Translations under genes and position numbers: made by a program | In this document: in pieces, positions 8,577-16,159 of the stretch | How positions within the stretch are numbered: the stretch's first letter is position 1 | Layout of the letters: every line of letters begins with the position of its first letter | Assembly (NCBI GenBank): GCA_003612335.1 | Contig: RAYO01000013.1 | Coordinates: forward strand, 1 to 64,000 | Source: a bacterium 1xD42-67 | GTDB taxonomy: Bacteria; Bacillota; Clostridia; Oscillospirales; Oscillospiraceae | Reading direction: 5' to 3' | DNA length: 64,000 nt | Notes under the pieces: generated by a model | Told to the model about the DNA's origin: nothing | Seen by the model: only the letters and a program-made list of their open reading frames with translations | Database searches by the model: none

Positions 8577-8879
8577 ATGGATGTACTTGGACGGATCGAA
8601 CAGCTCATGGAACAGCGGGGTTGGAGCGTATATCGCCTATGCAAAGAGTCCGGCTTGGCACAGTCCACACTGTCACACGTTTTCCGCAAGGATTCGGAGC
8701 CAACGATCTCGACACTGGAAACAATCTGCAAGGCGTTTGGTATGACACTGGGCGAGTTTTTTGCAGAGGGGGAGCTTGTGCCACTGACCAAGGAACAGCA
8801 GGTACTGCTGGATAAATGGGCGTTGCTGTCTGCCGAACAGAAACAACTTATCTTGAATATGGTCGACAATATGAAATAA
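8577..8879 (+). CDS. XRE-family transcriptional regulator
   Basis: The 100-aa protein has a Cro/CI-type helix-turn-helix in its first 60 residues: LMEQRGWSVYRLCKESGLA, then STLSHVFRKDSEPTISTLET, then CKAFGMTLGEFF. A short helical tail probably serves for dimerisation. AAAGGGGTG precedes ATG 8577. Such small regulators are common on integrative elements. It is divergent from the SLOG gene, and a hairpin repeat follows 13 bp after its stop. Confidence 0.88.
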   Translation: MDVLGRIEQLMEQRGWSVYRLCKESGLAQSTLSHVFRKDSEPTISTLETICKAFGMTLGEFFAEGELVPLTKEQQVLLDKWALLSAEQKQLILNMVDNMK

Positions 8880-8892
8880 TGGTGGCCGTAAG

Positions 8893-8919
8893 AAATGCGT
8901 CTCACGGTGAGACGCATTT
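8893..8919. repeat. 3'-end hairpin repeat, copy 3
   Basis: AAATGCGTCTCAC-G-GTGAGACGCATTT is a perfect 13-bp stem with a one-base centre, followed by one more T on the plus strand. It lies 13 bp after the stop of the XRE gene and upstream of the SWIM gene. Copy 4 on the other side of the SWIM gene is almost identical. Confidence 0.92.
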
Positions 8920-8987
8920 TGTCAAATCCCTTGTTTGGGGCGCGGCCCTGTGGTATTATGAACGTACCAGCTATCAGGGGGGCTACT

Positions 8988-9425
8988 ATGAGCATCCGCA
9001 CGTTGGCCAGCGGTGCGTCCGCATGGCGGGGCTATGAATACTTTGAGGGGAAAAAGGTGTTTTCCTTTTCCCAAACGGGTGAGGACGAGTACACGGGTCA
9101 GGTGGCCGGGAGCGGCTCCGCCCCCTATCAGGTGAAAATCAATACCGCCCATCCCCGGCAGTCCAAATGCAACTGTCCCCATGCGGACGGGCGGCGGGTG
9201 ATCTGCAAGCACACGGTCGCCCTGTTCTTCTCGGCGTTCCCGGAGGAAGCGGAGCAGTACATGGAGGAAGTGGAGGAATACGAGCGGGAGGAAGAACAGC
9301 GCATGGAAGATCACTATGAGGCGCTGCGTTCCTATGTGAAAAGCCTGTCCAAAAAGGAATTGCAGGATCAGCTCTTTGAGGCTCTGGCCGAGTTGGTTGA
9401 AAGGGGCTGCAGGTATTACCGTTAG
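8988..9425 (+). CDS. SWIM zinc-finger protein
   Basis: The 145-aa protein carries a SWIM motif (about residues 56-78) with the pattern CxCxnCxH: KCNCPHADGRRVICKHTVAL. SWIM fingers bind zinc and are thought to mediate DNA or protein contacts. An acidic coiled region follows (YMEEVEEYEREEEQRMEDH), then a helical tail. I chose ATG 8988 because an AGGGGGG site sits 5 bp before it; the longer frame starts inside hairpin copy 3. The gene is enclosed by hairpin copies 3 and 4 only about 520 bp apart, which gives it the look of a cassette. Its role in the element is unknown. Confidence 0.8.
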   Translation: MSIRTLASGASAWRGYEYFEGKKVFSFSQTGEDEYTGQVAGSGSAPYQVKINTAHPRQSKCNCPHADGRRVICKHTVALFFSAFPEEAEQYMEEVEEYEREEEQRMEDHYEALRSYVKSLSKKELQDQLFEALAELVERGCRYYR

Positions 9426-9437
9426 CCGTTCAGCAAA

Positions 9438-9464
9438 AAATACGTCTCACGGTGAGACGCATTT
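9438..9464. repeat. 3'-end hairpin repeat, copy 4
   Basis: AAATACGTCTCAC-G-GTGAGACGCATTT is copy 3 with one substitution. It lies 13 bp after the SWIM stop and overlaps the last codons of the oppositely oriented conjugation gene. A diverged half-copy (GTGAGACG) lies about 20 bp further on, near 9487-9494. Confidence 0.92.
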
Positions 9465-10271
9465 CCCGTAGGAAACGCGCCGCGCCGTGAGACGTTCCTT
9501 CAGCTTGTTCACCCGGTCGGAGTCCAGCGTGGCCACGTCCAGACCGTCCACATCGGCCCCGGCTGTCTTGACGGCAAATACCGCCAGCACCTCCGCCCGA
9601 TCCGGGGCCTGTCCGTCCAGGGTGATCGTGTCATAGCCTCCAGCTTGCAGCAGTTCCAACCGGCTGTTGTAGGCCATGTTGACCGTCCCCACTGCCTGAG
9701 CCACAGATACCGTGTCCGGCGCGTTTGGCTCCTGGGCGAAGAACAGGCCGAAGGGGGAGTTGGCGATAGCGGCGATCACCACGACTACCACCAGGGCCAG
9801 CAGCAGGATACTGCCGCCGATGATACTTGCAAGGGCGCTGACAAGGGCAGACGCCGCTTTTGTCACAGCAACCGCCGCTTTTTTCAGGACCACGGCTGAG
9901 GTTTTGGCCGCTTTCCCCGCCTGCTGTACGGCCTGCTGGGTCATGCGCCGCTGGACGTTCTGCTGGAGGCCCCGGACAGGCCGGGAGACAGCGGACTTGA
10001 TTGGGGCGCGTGCGGCTTTGGGAGCGGAAACGCCTTTTCGGTAGACGGCTCCCCGGATTTTGGGGGTACTGCCCTTGCTTGCGGTTCCCTTGCGCGGGAG
10101 TACATTGATGCTCTCGCCTTCCGGCTGGTGTTGGTCAAGCTGCTGGACGTATTTATCCTTCAAGAGCTTGGCCGCCTGCTTCGCGGAAATGGCGGGCTGT
10201 GGCCGGGCGGCAGCTTTCCCGGCGCTCTTTTTTGTTTTCGCCCCTTTGGGCTTTTCCTTAGGTGACGGCAT
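9447..10271 (-). CDS. truncated conjugation membrane protein
   Basis: The 274-aa product has a basic, Lys/Ala-rich N-terminal region (MPSPKEKPKGAKTKKSAGKA), a membrane segment near 155-172 (GGSILLLALVVVVVIAAIA) and an external part. This matches the start of the large conjugation proteins that follow VirB4 in Firmicute elements and normally carry a lysozyme-like or CHAP wall hydrolase at the C-terminus. Here the frame runs from DRVNKLKERL straight into hairpin copy 4 and stops inside it, so the hydrolase half is missing. The truncation point coincides with the repeat. It lies downstream of the VirB4-like gene on the same strand and is probably non-functional. Confidence 0.65.
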   Translation of the reverse strand: MPSPKEKPKGAKTKKSAGKAAARPQPAISAKQAAKLLKDKYVQQLDQHQPEGESINVLPRKGTASKGSTPKIRGAVYRKGVSAPKAARAPIKSAVSRPVRGLQQNVQRRMTQQAVQQAGKAAKTSAVVLKKAAVAVTKAASALVSALASIIGGSILLLALVVVVVIAAIANSPFGLFFAQEPNAPDTVSVAQAVGTVNMAYNSRLELLQAGGYDTITLDGQAPDRAEVLAVFAVKTAGADVDGLDVATLDSDRVNKLKERLTARRVSYGKCVSP

Positions 10272-10305
10272 GATATTCCCCCTTTTACAAAATAGCTCTC
10301 CCGGT

Positions 10306-10407
10306 ATGAAAAATGAACTGGCCGCAGAAGTGGACCGACTGGCCCGTGACTATGCGGAGCAGTTCTATCAAGAGGTCGCCGCATACCGGGAGTTGGCAGG
10401 TCAATAA
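10306..10407 (+). CDS. short unassigned frame between conjugation genes
   Basis: This 33-aa frame (MKNELAAEVDRLARDYAEQF continuing to AYRELAGQ) has strong predicted helicity and ends 36 bp before hairpin copy 5. It lies on the opposite strand to both conjugation genes. Its ribosome binding site is weak. It may be a genuine small protein or the stub of a deleted gene; I recognise no family. Confidence 0.25.
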   Translation: MKNELAAEVDRLARDYAEQFYQEVAAYRELAGQ

Positions 10408-10443
10408 AAATCAGCCCTCCACCGGCATCGGTGAAGGGCTGAT

Positions 10444-10468
10444 AATGCGTCTCAAATTGAGACGCATT
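10444..10468. repeat. 3'-end hairpin repeat, copy 5
   Basis: AATGCGTCTCAA-A-TTGAGACGCATT is a perfect 12-bp stem around one base. It begins 12 bp past the VirB4 stop (minus strand) and 37 bp past the short plus-strand frame. On the minus strand no T-run follows, which argues against a simple terminator. Confidence 0.92.
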
Positions 10469-10479
10469 TCGACATGGTT

Positions 10480-12891
10480 CTACCTGTCACCGGGGGTCGT
10501 GGTCATCAAGCGGTACAGCTCCGTATCCCTGGGAAACTCGTTGGCGAAGGGGACGATGGAGCCGCCCACGCGGATCAGGCCGTGGCCCGCCTCGGCGCTG
10601 GTGATATAGGACATTTGATTGGTGGAGATATTCAGCAGCTTGGCAAGCTCGGCCCGGTTGGTGGCCGCTTGGTTCAGCAGCACCAAAAACTCACTGTTGG
10701 CGAACATGAGCCGGGCGGTGTCGGAGCGCAGGCACTCCTCCACGTTCTGCGTGGCGGCGGTCATGGCGGCGGCGTACTTTCTGAACCGTTTCCAGCACTT
10801 ATACAAGAATTGCGCGGAGTAGTAGTAGCGGAAGAACAAATACACCTCATCCACGAATACCCATGTGTACTTTCCGGCCAGCCGGTTCGCCGCCACGCGG
10901 TTCTGAATGGTCTCCAGTGTGACGTTCAGCGCTGTGGGCTTGAGCTGCTCCCCCATTTCGTACAGGTCGAAGGAAATGATCCGGTTGGCAATATCCACGT
11001 TGGTCTCATGGGCGAACATATTCAAGCTGCCCTCCACAAACAGCTCGGACGCCAGGGCCAGTTCCTCCGCCTCCCGTTCCGGCTGACGCTTCAACTCGTT
11101 TCGCCAGTCGGACAGGATGGGCTGCCGGGACTTGCCGCCGCTGGCGATCAGCTCATGGTAGATATTGGCGGTACAGCGGTCAATGATAGACTTATGGAAG
11201 GCCCCTAACTGGCCCGCGCCCATCTGCTGTTCGCAGATGCTCATAAGCAGCTCGGACTTCATGGCTACGGGGTTTTCGCCGGTGCCGTAGCCCCTGGTGA
11301 TCTCCAGAGGGGTGATGTGGTGGGGGCTGTTGGGGGAAATCTCGATCACGGCCCCGCCCAGGGCACGGGTCAGGTCCCCATATTCTCGCTCGGCGTCGAT
11401 GATGATAATATCATCGCTGGTGGACAGGGCGATAAAGGTGATGGCCTCCTTCATGCTGAAGGATTTGCCGGAGCCGGACACGCCCAAGATAAAGCCGTGG
11501 GGGTTCAGCAGCCGCTTTCGGTTGCAGATCAGGAGGTTTTTGCTGACGGCGTTCACGCCGTAGTAGATACCCCCGGCGTCCTGTATCTCCTGGACGCGGA
11601 AGGACATTAAAACGGCGGCGCTCTCGGTGGTGAGGGTGCGGGTGGTCCTGACCCGGCGCAGGCCATAGGGCAGGGCGGTGTTCAGCCCGTCCTCCTGCTG
11701 GTAGCGCAAGACGGAGAACTGGCAAAGGCTCTCGTTACCGATGGCCTGCAAGGTCTCGGTGTCCGCATCCAACTGCTCCAACGTGTCGGCCATGTGGACC
11801 AGGGTGACATTGGCGAAGATCATGCGCTGGTCGCGGGTGCTGAGGTCGTCCAGAAACTCCTTGTTCTCCGCCCGGAGCTGTTCCAGCTCATAGGGGACGG
11901 TGGCGGTAAAGTTGTTGTTGGCGTTCTGCTTCTGCTGCCAGCGGGTGATGTCGCTCTCCACGCCCAAAATCCGGGACTGCATCTCCTTGACGGCCTCATT
12001 GGTGGGGATGGGCAGAATGTCGATGGACAGCATAAGGTTCCGGGAGAAGTCGGACAGGTCGGTAATCATGCGGTCTTTGATATAGCTGGCGTACTCCCGG
12101 AGGAACAGGACCCGGCCCACCTTGCCGCCCAGCTCGAAGTGATCGGCCTTGAAGTGCATCCCGTCCGGGGCGATGGCGTCCTTGAAGTGGTGGCCCCGGC
12201 GCATGGCGGCGGAAAGGTCGAATTGAAAATCCCGTTCCTCGCTGGGCCGGAAAAAGTCATGGAAGATCCGCAGGCGCTCATAGTTGTCCAGGGGTTTGGC
12301 CCCGCTGTCCAGCTTGCCGAAACTTTTGGACAGGTCAATGTCCACCCGCTTGAAAAAGGTGCGGGCCTCGTCGATGTTCTTCCGGGCAACGGAGATCGTG
12401 ATGTATTTGTCCTGGATGAGATCGTTGCTCTCCAGCGCCTTCTCGGTGAGGATGCCGTTGTACTCCTGGCGGTAGCGGTCCAGCTCGTCCCCCTTCAAGC
12501 GCATGAGGACACTGTGCTGGAAGTCCGTACCGTTGAGACGGCGGTTGTTGATGGTGATTTTGGCGGTGGCCCCGGTGGGCAGGCTGTTGAGAACGCCGCA
12601 GTAGGCCAGAAACATTTCCTGCTGGTCCTCATGGGACGCCACGGAGTAGTTGATGTCCGCAAACCGCCATGTCCGGCTGAACCGATTGCGGCCAGTCTGC
12701 CAGATGCCGTCCCGGAACACCCGCTGGATGGGGATGGACTGCTGCACACTGCGGGGAATTTTGAACGGTTCCCGTTCGCTCTTGTTGGCGGCGGCCAGGA
12801 CTGCACAAGCGAACTGCCGGACAGACAGGCCGAAGAAAATGGTCTCCTTGTGCTGGCGTATGGAGTGCTCCAACTTGTGCGGACAGGACAA
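10480..12891 (-). CDS. chimeric PrgI-VirB4 conjugation ATPase
   Basis: Most of this 803-aa product is a VirB4/TraE-type ATPase that powers the type IV secretion channel. Walker A is GVSGSGKSFSMKEAI (about residue 440) and Walker B is DDIIIIDAEREYG. The region IPRSVQQSIPIQRVF through WRFADINYSVAS is the usual VirB4 N-terminus. The first roughly 32 residues (HKLEHSIRQHKETIFFGLSV and RQFACAVLAA) instead match PrgI, the small membrane protein normally encoded just upstream. So prgI and virB4 appear fused by an internal deletion that removed the PrgI membrane part and the VirB4 start. The only start in frame is a TTG at 12891, at the truncated edge of the IS3 element. Expression and function are doubtful. 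Confidence 0.8.
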   Translation of the reverse strand: MSCPHKLEHSIRQHKETIFFGLSVRQFACAVLAAANKSEREPFKIPRSVQQSIPIQRVFRDGIWQTGRNRFSRTWRFADINYSVASHEDQQEMFLAYCGVLNSLPTGATAKITINNRRLNGTDFQHSVLMRLKGDELDRYRQEYNGILTEKALESNDLIQDKYITISVARKNIDEARTFFKRVDIDLSKSFGKLDSGAKPLDNYERLRIFHDFFRPSEERDFQFDLSAAMRRGHHFKDAIAPDGMHFKADHFELGGKVGRVLFLREYASYIKDRMITDLSDFSRNLMLSIDILPIPTNEAVKEMQSRILGVESDITRWQQKQNANNNFTATVPYELEQLRAENKEFLDDLSTRDQRMIFANVTLVHMADTLEQLDADTETLQAIGNESLCQFSVLRYQQEDGLNTALPYGLRRVRTTRTLTTESAAVLMSFRVQEIQDAGGIYYGVNAVSKNLLICNRKRLLNPHGFILGVSGSGKSFSMKEAITFIALSTSDDIIIIDAEREYGDLTRALGGAVIEISPNSPHHITPLEITRGYGTGENPVAMKSELLMSICEQQMGAGQLGAFHKSIIDRCTANIYHELIASGGKSRQPILSDWRNELKRQPEREAEELALASELFVEGSLNMFAHETNVDIANRIISFDLYEMGEQLKPTALNVTLETIQNRVAANRLAGKYTWVFVDEVYLFFRYYYSAQFLYKCWKRFRKYAAAMTAATQNVEECLRSDTARLMFANSEFLVLLNQAATNRAELAKLLNISTNQMSYITSAEAGHGLIRVGGSIVPFANEFPRDTELYRLMTTTPGDR

Positions 12892-12920
12892 AAAAGACCC
12901 TGGTAGGAAGAAATAAAGTT

Positions 12921-13778
12921 TTAAGCGGAGTGGCGTAGCGTAAGCGGCGCCACTCCAGTTTTTAACTGGATGCGCTGATGGTTATAGAAATAGATATAGT
13001 GATCGATCAATGATCTGGCCTCATCTAAGGTGGCGGGGAGATGTCTGTAAATACATTCGGTCTTAAGAATAGAAAAGAGATTTTCGGCCATAGCATTGTC
13101 GTAACAGTTTCCGCGTCTTGACATGGAGGGCGTAATGCCGTATTCTCTAGTCAGGTCAAAGTATGCTTGTGAGGTGTACTGACTGCCTTGGTCGCTGTGG
13201 AGCTGCAACTCCGCAGCGACTTTCTTCTCCTTCTTCATAGCCAGACGGATGGTGTCCAGTACAAGATCGACAGTTTGTGTAGTGGCAGTTTTGTATGCGA
13301 CAATGCTGTTGTCAAATAAGTCTCGAATCATAGACAAGTAAAGAACGCCTTGTCCAGTGTGGATGTAAGAGATATCCGTAACCCACTTGTGATTGGGGCG
13401 GTCAGCTTGAAATTCTCTGTTCAGCAGATTTTCGTATTTATGAAGCTGCTGCCCCATCTGCCGCCATTTCCTGCGCCGGCGAATTTCAGACAAAAGTTCG
13501 TATTTCTTCATAATACGCAGAATTGTTTTAGAATTTCAGTGGATCCCCTTTGCTTGCTTCAACCACTTCCACATACGGCGATATCCCTAGGTTCTATCGC
13601 ATTTCTCCTGTTGTTCACGAATCATGTCGGCTAAATCCGCATCGTGCGCCTGCTTATTCAGTCGTCTCACATACCCGTAATAACCACTGCGCGATATTCC
13701 AAAGAAACGGCACATCGTATTGACCGGATAACTGTGACGGTTCATATATATGACCTGATACTTGACGCTTGCCTTCAC
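12921..13778 (-). pseudogene. IS3-family transposase orfB with two in-frame stops
   Basis: One frame encodes a complete DDE integrase: WVTDISYIHT (first Asp), ELQLHSDQGSQYTS (second Asp), and AENLFSILKTE (Glu). It is broken by TAG at 13587-13589, after EKCDRT, and by TGA about 47 bp on, after KGIH. Both segments and the short piece between them lie in the same frame. Relatives read CDRTYGYRRMW and GIHRN here, so single base changes (Tyr to stop, Arg to stop) explain both. The catalytic core is otherwise intact. The copy cannot make OrfAB and is immobile unless helped by another copy. Confidence 0.82.
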
Positions 13779-13788
13779 CTCCTTCCTG

Positions 13789-14088
13789 TCAATTGCAGAA
13801 AACCCGCAGCAGCTTATTCTCCATTTTCAGACGATGGATCTCATATGCCTGCTCTGCCTCTATGCTTCTCGGTGCATCGTTCTTTCTTGGCCCTCCTTTG
13901 GGTCGTGGCGCTATACCAGCCTGAAGTTTTTTCTCTTTTCGTCGTTCCCGCTTTAACAGGTTGTGTACCGGACGATCTCCGGTCAATCCTAAAAATCCCT
14001 CGATTTCCCTGTGACTTTTTCCATTCGCTATCATCACCTGAATTTCTGGTAAGAGTCCTTGGATATGTGTGTATTTCCTTTTTGACAT
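13789..14088 (-). CDS. IS3-family transposase orfA
   Basis: The 99-aa product begins MSKRKYTHIQGLLPEIQVMI and has a helix-turn-helix (GKSHREIEGFLGLTGDRPVH). It ends in a leucine-zipper-like stretch (YEIHRLKMENKLLRVF), as in OrfA of IS150-group elements. OrfA binds the inverted repeats and normally fuses to OrfB by a -1 frameshift at an A-rich site. It looks intact, but its partner is not. Confidence 0.85.
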   Translation of the reverse strand: MSKRKYTHIQGLLPEIQVMIANGKSHREIEGFLGLTGDRPVHNLLKRERRKEKKLQAGIAPRPKGGPRKNDAPRSIEAEQAYEIHRLKMENKLLRVFCN

Positions 14089-14166
14089 GACAATCCCCCT
14101 GTTGTAGTACTTCTATTTTCCTACTTCAGGGGGCTTTTGTCTATTGTCCGTTTTTACTGGGGCGGT

Positions 14167-14367
14167 TCAGTTTTGCTGAATAATCCGAAGGACATTGCCC
14201 TTAGGTGAGCCAATCTTCTCGGCATACTTTTTTAATTCTCTGGCATATGTTTCATGCCCATGCGTTGCCTCATATGCAGCAATTTGCAGAACAATTGTTT
14301 TGAATCTCTCATCTTCGTGTTCAAAATGCGCTTTAACTAAAGCTTTGACTTGATCCGCCGTAGCCAA
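14167..14367 (-). pseudogene. N-terminal fragment of an AAA-family ATPase
   Basis: This 66-residue frame reads ATADQVKALVKAHFEHEDER then FKTIVLQIAAYEATHGHETY. The pattern matches the N-terminal domain that precedes AAA+ cores in SpoVK/CbxX-like ATPases of Firmicutes, where the conserved parts are ATxEQLxxLIxxHxxxDxERF and AxQxAxxEAxxGH. The frame ends at a TGA that is the first three bases of the IS3 inverted repeat, so the IS cut off the ATPase core. I prefer TTG 14367 as start (8 nt from AGGAGG) over GTG 14376, which overlaps the ribosome binding site. The core is not found on the far side of the IS. Confidence 0.6.
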
Positions 14368-14413
14368 GAAGCTCACCTCCTATGCATTTGGATTCATGTG
14401 AAAATAGTAAAAT

Positions 14414-14449
14414 GGAAAGTTTCTTTCGGGAAACTAAAAGAAACTTTCC
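14414..14449. repeat. strong inverted repeat near the AAA fragment
   Basis: GGAAAGTTTCTTT and its exact complement form a 13-bp stem with a 10-nt loop. It lies 47 bp upstream of the AAA fragment start and about 40 bp from the tRNA terminator. It could be a leader hairpin, a terminator read toward the right (AT-rich tail), or an element-end site. Confidence 0.5.
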
Positions 14450-14491
14450 TTATTATAAATTAAGGTATCTGATTCACAATTATGGTATTAA

Positions 14492-14530
14492 AACGACCAG
14501 CTACAAGGCTTAGCCTTGTAGCTGGTCGTT
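14492..14530 (-). terminator. intrinsic terminator of the tRNA-Ala transcript
   Basis: AACGACCAGCTACAAGGC pairs perfectly with GCCTTGTAGCTGGTCGTT around a TTA loop (18-bp stem). On the minus strand it is followed by TTTTAAT. It begins 3 bp after the CCA end of the second tRNA in transcription order. Confidence 0.9.
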
Positions 14531-14533
14531 CCT

Positions 14534-14609
<76 letters not shown>

Positions 14610-14631
14610 ACATCGATATTCAGTTGTAAAG

Positions 14632-14707
<76 letters not shown>

Positions 14708-14757
14708 ATATACCGCCGGACGCCGGCACATCTGGCATGCCGCACCCGACTTGTAGA

Positions 14758-14786
14758 ATGATAGCAAATTATGATAGATTTGTCAA
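14758..14786 (-). promoter_or_regulatory. sigma-A promoter of the tRNA-Ala pair
   Basis: On the minus strand TTGACA (14786-14781) and TATCAT (14763-14758) are separated by exactly 17 bp. The start point should fall about 45 bp before the first tRNA. The match to consensus is strong, as expected for stable RNA. Confidence 0.85.
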
Positions 14787-14872
14787 GCGAAAAATATGTA
14801 CTTAAGGCACGATCTTCGATGCCCCGGCCCTTCGATCTTTAGGCTATCCGCCAATGCCGGCCATACGGGGCG

Positions 14873-14906
14873 CGCCTCCCTGCGGGACCGGTCCCGCAGG
14901 GAGGCG
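14873..14906. repeat. 34-bp perfect palindrome past the DUF3021 gene
   Basis: CGCCTCCCTGCGGGACC and its exact complement meet without a loop. It lies about 30 bp beyond the stop of the DUF3021 gene, so it may serve as its terminator, although no T-run follows. It is GC-rich and could be a dispersed repeat. Confidence 0.6.
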
Positions 14907-14933
14907 GCCAGGCCGCAGATCGGACTGCGGACC

Positions 14934-15704
14934 TCAAGACCTCTGTCCCGCAGCCCTCCGGCGGCAGAGCCATCCCAACACATTGCCCCCCAGGGCGGGC
15001 AGGGCGGTCATAGCGCAGTGGAACAGAGCGGTATAGTTGTAGATCCAGAACACCATCGGCAGGTAACACAGGAAGCAGGTGACAGGATACAGCAGGCACA
15101 GCCCCTGACGCTTGCCCAGGGACATCCCGGCGCAGAAGCTGACCACCGGCAGGATGAAGTAAGGCAAGACCAGCCCCGACAAGACCGGCACGTCTGCCAC
15201 CACCGCATGATCGATCCACCCCAGTACCGGAGGCAGCACATCACACCACAGCAGGACCAAGGGAAGGTAGGGCAGGGTCTCCCGCCATTTCAGGGGCGAG
15301 GGGCCGGGGGACAGGCCCAGGAGGGCCCGCAGCTGTCTGACCTCAGCATACCAGCCGACCCACCGTCCCAGCCAGATCAAGGCGTATACCAGCACCAGGA
15401 TCCCCATCCAGAGGGCCCAGGCCCGGCCGTCCCGCAGGCCCACGCTCACCCACAGGAGGAGAGACACCTCCAGAGCAGTGGCCCCCAGGTGGATCAGGGA
15501 ACAGCGCAGGAGCGCCGGGCCGTTGTCCGCGAAGGGCAGCGCCGCGGCGCCCAGGGTGGCCCCCAAGGCAGTACACAGCAGGCATGTCACGGCCGCAGGT
15601 CCCCGGTCATCCATGATGTAGGGCGCCAGCACTGCGCTGGACACCAGCCCCAGGGCTCCGCCAGCCAGGACACAGGCCAGCCAGCTCCATTTGGCTCCTT
15701 TCAA
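14934..15704 (-). CDS. multi-pass membrane protein, DUF3021-like
   Basis: The 256-aa protein is almost entirely hydrophobic, with about seven or eight membrane segments (for example WLACVLAGGALGLVSSAVL and LPYFILPVVSFCAGMSLG). DUF3021 proteins are membrane partners encoded with LytTR-domain regulators and are thought to control them. This fits the preceding gene, whose end overlaps this start by 4 bp (ATGA-type), implying translational coupling. It is longer than the usual roughly 130-150 aa DUF3021 protein; the extra C-terminal half is also membrane-like and I cannot assign it. What it senses is unknown. Confidence 0.6.
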   Translation of the reverse strand: MKGAKWSWLACVLAGGALGLVSSAVLAPYIMDDRGPAAVTCLLCTALGATLGAAALPFADNGPALLRCSLIHLGATALEVSLLLWVSVGLRDGRAWALWMGILVLVYALIWLGRWVGWYAEVRQLRALLGLSPGPSPLKWRETLPYLPLVLLWCDVLPPVLGWIDHAVVADVPVLSGLVLPYFILPVVSFCAGMSLGKRQGLCLLYPVTCFLCYLPMVFWIYNYTALFHCAMTALPALGGNVLGWLCRRRAAGQRS

Positions 15705-16159
15705 CGGCGTTCCCTCCCTTTCAGATCCAGGACCTCTTTGATCTTTTTCATATACCGCCGGGACACATAGGCCCGCACCCTCCCCTCCAATGTCATGCAG
15801 ATGGTGCCCGACAGGGAGAGATCCACGGCGGTCACCCGGTCCAGGTCCACGATCTCCCCGTTGGAGATCCGCACGAACCGGGTCTTATCCAGCCGCTCCT
15901 CCAGCTCATAGAGCCGCAGCGGGACGGACCAGACCCCTTCCGCTGTCTGGGCGGATACCCCTTTCCCATCGGTATAGAACCGCAGGAACTCCCGCTGGGG
16001 CAGGAACAGCTTCTCCTCCCCGCGGCTCACCGGGATGGGCCCCAGAGCCAGCTCCGACAGCCTCTCCGCCAGACGCCGCAGGTCTTCGCTCTCCTCCCCC
16101 GCCAGGATGACCGCCTTTGGCTCCTGACGGCCCGGCTCGATCCTGATCTCCACTTCCAT
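15701..16159 (-). CDS. LytTR-domain DNA-binding regulator
   Basis: The roughly 152-aa product has an N-terminal alpha/beta part and a C-terminal LytTR domain (about 55-150) with LFLPQREFLRFYTDGKG, LDKTRFVRISNGEIVDLDRV and VRAYVSRRYMKKIKEVL. It lacks a receiver, like the regulator of LytTR/membrane-partner pairs. I chose ATG 16159 over ATG 16180 because AGGAGGGAG lies just before it. Its stop overlaps the start of the membrane protein gene. Such pairs usually regulate themselves and neighbours; the divergent O-acetylation genes are possible targets. Confidence 0.82.
   Translation of the reverse strand: MEVEIRIEPGRQEPKAVILAGEESEDLRRLAERLSELALGPIPVSRGEEKLFLPQREFLRFYTDGKGVSAQTAEGVWSVPLRLYELEERLDKTRFVRISNGEIVDLDRVTAVDLSLSGTICMTLEGRVRAYVSRRYMKKIKEVLDLKGRERR

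Larger units (their letters stand above)
12892..14169 (-). mobile_element. IS3-family element, truncated at its right end
   Basis: The element carries orfA and a broken orfB on the minus strand. Its upstream end begins TGAACCGCCCCAGTAAAAAC at 14169. At the other end the matching inverted repeat can be followed only as far as TTTTTTGTCC near 12892, and the last roughly 19 bp are missing. The remaining sequence passes directly into the prgI fragment. No target duplication can therefore be checked. The element separates the conjugation ATPase from the AAA ATPase fragment. Confidence 0.75.

Noticed and set aside
2199-10468. CRISPR array or integron attC sites for the five hairpins
   Set aside because: Spacing is kilobases and irregular, no cas or integrase gene is nearby, and the symmetry is unlike attC.
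14873-14906. 34-bp palindrome as an element attachment site
   Set aside because: It lies on the chromosomal side past the DUF3021 gene with no second copy seen; a terminator or dispersed repeat is simpler.
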